Part shown: positions 63,643 to 64,000 of the stretch, piece after piece
Position numbering within the stretch: the first letter of the stretch is position 1
Layout of the letters: each line of letters opens with the position of its first letter
Source: Roseobacter weihaiensis
GTDB taxonomy: Bacteria; Pseudomonadota; Alphaproteobacteria; Rhodobacterales; Rhodobacteraceae
Assembly (NCBI RefSeq): GCF_020622345.1
Contig: NZ_JACNMO010000003.1
Span: 266,209-330,208, forward strand
Length of the DNA: 64,000 nt
Direction of reading: 5' to 3'
Made by a program: the position numbers and the translations under genes
Notes under the pieces: generated by a model
Told to the model about the DNA's origin: nothing
Seen by the model: the letters and a program-made list of their open reading frames with translations, nothing else
The model's database searches: none

Positions 63643-63872
63643 TGCAGCTGCAACTCGCTTCGGAACGCGCATGGTTAAACGCGCAAAGCGCGCGCTGCTA
63701 CGCCCCCTATTTGCTGCGCTTGGCCTACTTTCGCCGTCAAGGCAAGCTGCTGGCCCCGCTGCGCTTGTTGTTGTCATTCTGACGCTGGGCCTTCCGCATT
63801 TGAGGGTTCAGTACACAGCAAGCCATAGCTGGTGCCGTTATGTCGGTCTTCCGGTCGTATCGGAGTCCTTCG

Positions 63873-64000
63873 ATACCTGAAGGTGACTGGCTGGGGCTGG
63901 TTCTATCTGTCGACCATCCTCGATGACTACAGCCGCTACATCGTGGCGTGGAAGCTCTGCACAACGATGAAAGCCGGGGATGTCACCGACACATTGGAGG
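63873..64000 (+). pseudogene. IS3-family OrfB transposase, partial (runs off the window)
   Basis: From 63873 the frame reads YLKVTGWGWFYLSTILDDYSRYIVAWKL, the first DDE strand region of an IS3-type integrase core (expected TDFTYLKV before it). The N-terminal part is replaced by unrelated sequence, and the gene continues past base 64000. It differs from the OrfB at 41226. It marks another insertion or deletion joint in the mobile region. Confidence 0.65.

Noticed and set aside
63476..63880. A 134-codon plus-strand gene
   Set aside because: It crosses the junction between VirD4 debris and an IS fragment and matches neither.

Overview
The window looks like accessory DNA from a marine alphaproteobacterium, most likely Rhodobacteraceae (Roseobacter group). 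The grounds are moderately high GC, the gene families (SapC-like protein, DUF3299/ZrgA zinc locus, amidohydrolase and Opp-type ABC clusters, HipBA and conjugation remnants of the kind carried on Rhodobacteraceae plasmids) and the many overlapping ATGA gene junctions. No rRNA, tRNA or CRISPR array was seen. Several genes are broken, and transposase and conjugation debris lies at several seams, so the window reads as a mosaic of imported catabolic and surface modules, possibly on a chromid or plasmid.

Layout. (1) 1-9.3 kb: a catabolic cluster resembling the reductive nicotinate route: enamidase-like amidohydrolase, class III CoA-transferase, MarR regulator, two DUF1185 proteins, UPF0280, 6-hydroxynicotinate-reductase-like Fe-S protein, and a two-subunit molybdenum hydroxylase. 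(2) 10-15.6 kb: a complete five-gene peptide/opine-type ABC importer, divergent from the hydroxylase operon. (3) 16.4-29 kb: a type I secretion locus for a 1.4 kDa-residue-scale (about 1411 aa) adhesin with SapC-like, TolC, LapB-like ABC and HlyD proteins. It is followed by small regulatory or membrane genes that share one palindromic operator, ATCAAAATGAT, with the adhesin promoter. (4) 29.7-35.4 kb: an unusual block of LeuA-like aldolase, a NAL1-like trypsin protease fused to a DNA/RNA endonuclease, an amidase fused to an M15-like peptidase, and a frameshifted amidohydrolase. This is the best candidate for an undescribed system. (5) 36-40.1 kb: a Zur-controlled ZrgABCDE zinc-uptake locus with a clear Zur box. 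(6) 40.3-45.5 kb: a decayed defence-type helicase, a dead IS3 element, PEP synthase and a headless LacI regulator.

(7) 45.7-49.7 kb: an AraC - nitronate monooxygenase - amidase - MOSC operon. (8) 50-59.1 kb: an RpiR-type regulator divergent from an amber-interrupted FAD oxidoreductase, followed by a second complete Opp-type importer and an M81 (MlrC-like) metallopeptidase. (9) 59.1-64 kb: relaxase, ArdC and VirD4/TraG remnants, nonsense-mutated plasmid genes, an intact-looking hipBA pair with four tandem 27-bp operators, and the start of another IS3 transposase.

Modules 1 and 2 probably import and degrade an N-heterocyclic or related amide compound. Module 3 builds a surface adhesin with its own secretion machine and a local regulon. 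Module 5 imports zinc under shortage. Module 8 takes up and hydrolyses a peptide-like compound. These roles are inferred from family membership and gene order.
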